This document shows, piece by piece, positions 7,181 through 7,528 of a stretch of 7,528 nucleotides of DNA. Source of the stretch: an uncultured Rickettsiales bacterium (lineage in GTDB: Bacteria > Pseudomonadota > Alphaproteobacteria > Rickettsiales > UBA998); NCBI GenBank assembly GCA_937982385.1, contig CALJMC010000169.1, positions 1-7,528 on the forward strand, in the 5' to 3' direction. The stretch's first letter is position 1. Every line of letters begins with the position of its first letter. The notes beneath the pieces were generated by a model. It saw nothing but the letters and a program-made list of their open reading frames with translations, searched no databases and was not told where the DNA came from. The translations under genes and the position numbers were made by a program.

Positions 7181-7528
7181 ATGGCTCGTGTAACCGTAGA
7201 AGATTGTATTGAAAACATACCAAGCCGCTTTGAACTCGTTGTTCAAGCTGCGCAGCGTGCCAAGCAAATTGCTTCTGGCATGCCCCTCACTATTGACCGC
7301 GACAATGACAAAGATGCTGTTGTTGCCCTACGTGAAATTGCAGATCAAACCATTGATTTAGAGCAAATAAAACAAGATACTATTCAGAGCTTCTGTCGTC
7401 GTCAAAGCGCAGAAGATTTTGTGTCCACTCCGTTTGCTGGTGAGATTGAAGATGAAATGACGGCACAAGCAGAAGAAGCTAAAGCATCGCTCGAAGATGA
7501 AAGCGCTACAGTGGCAACAGAAGCACAG
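7181..7528 (+). CDS. rpoZ: RNA polymerase omega subunit (3' partial)
   Basis: Omega is the small core subunit of RNA polymerase that embraces the beta' C-terminus and helps assembly; in proteobacteria it also contributes to a ppGpp site. The visible 116 residues start MARVTVEDCIENIPSRFELV, continue with AAQRAKQIASG and the motif DRDNDKDAVVALREIAD, all characteristic of omega. GGAG at 7169-7172 lies eight bases before the ATG. After about residue 70 the product becomes a Glu/Ala-rich acidic tail with no visible fold, still open at the window end, so it is already longer than the 91-residue E. coli protein; alphaproteobacterial omegas often have such tails. The 36-base gap after rpsO holds no terminator, so it is probably read from the same transcript. 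The stop codon is outside the window. Confidence 0.96.
   Translation, partial: MARVTVEDCIENIPSRFELVVQAAQRAKQIASGMPLTIDRDNDKDAVVALREIADQTIDLEQIKQDTIQSFCRRQSAEDFVSTPFAGEIEDEMTAQAEEAKASLEDESATVATEAQ

Overview
The window is a dense, single-strand (+) run of translation and transcription housekeeping genes from a bacterium, almost certainly an alphaproteobacterium. The grounds are the gene order, the alphaproteobacterial form of IF2 (N-terminal HGRSK-containing segment), a NusA with two helix-hairpin-helix repeats after its KH domains, the YlxR gene carrying a C-terminal L7Ae-like half, and an omega subunit starting MARVTVEDC. The base composition looks moderately AT-leaning. The order within the class cannot be fixed by eye.

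Layout: rimP (1-516, 5' end outside the window), nusA (571-2133), ylxR-like (2114-2728, overlapping nusA by 20 bases), infB (2774-5398), rbfA (5447-5845), truB (5850-6842), rpsO (6875-7144), and rpoZ (7181 to the window end, 3' end missing). All gaps are 54 bases or shorter, so no stretch over 300 bases lacks a gene. I see no intrinsic terminator, convincing promoter, tRNA, mobile element, repeat array or CRISPR in the gaps. The genes are therefore probably cotranscribed, at least through rpsO.

Functionally this is the classical nusA-infB operon. RimP, RbfA and uS15 belong to 30S subunit assembly. IF2 places initiator tRNA on the 30S subunit and promotes subunit joining. TruB makes pseudouridine 55 in tRNA. 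NusA controls elongation, pausing and antitermination of RNA polymerase, and omega is a polymerase subunit.

I found no new biological system here; the window is largely ordinary. The points worth a second look are: rpoZ follows rpsO where pnp is usual; the YlxR half lacks arginines that are normally conserved; an otherwise strongly conserved NusA KH1 segment carries substitutions; and rbfA lacks a visible ribosome binding site and is preceded by a four-codon mini-ORF ending in an ATGA overlap.
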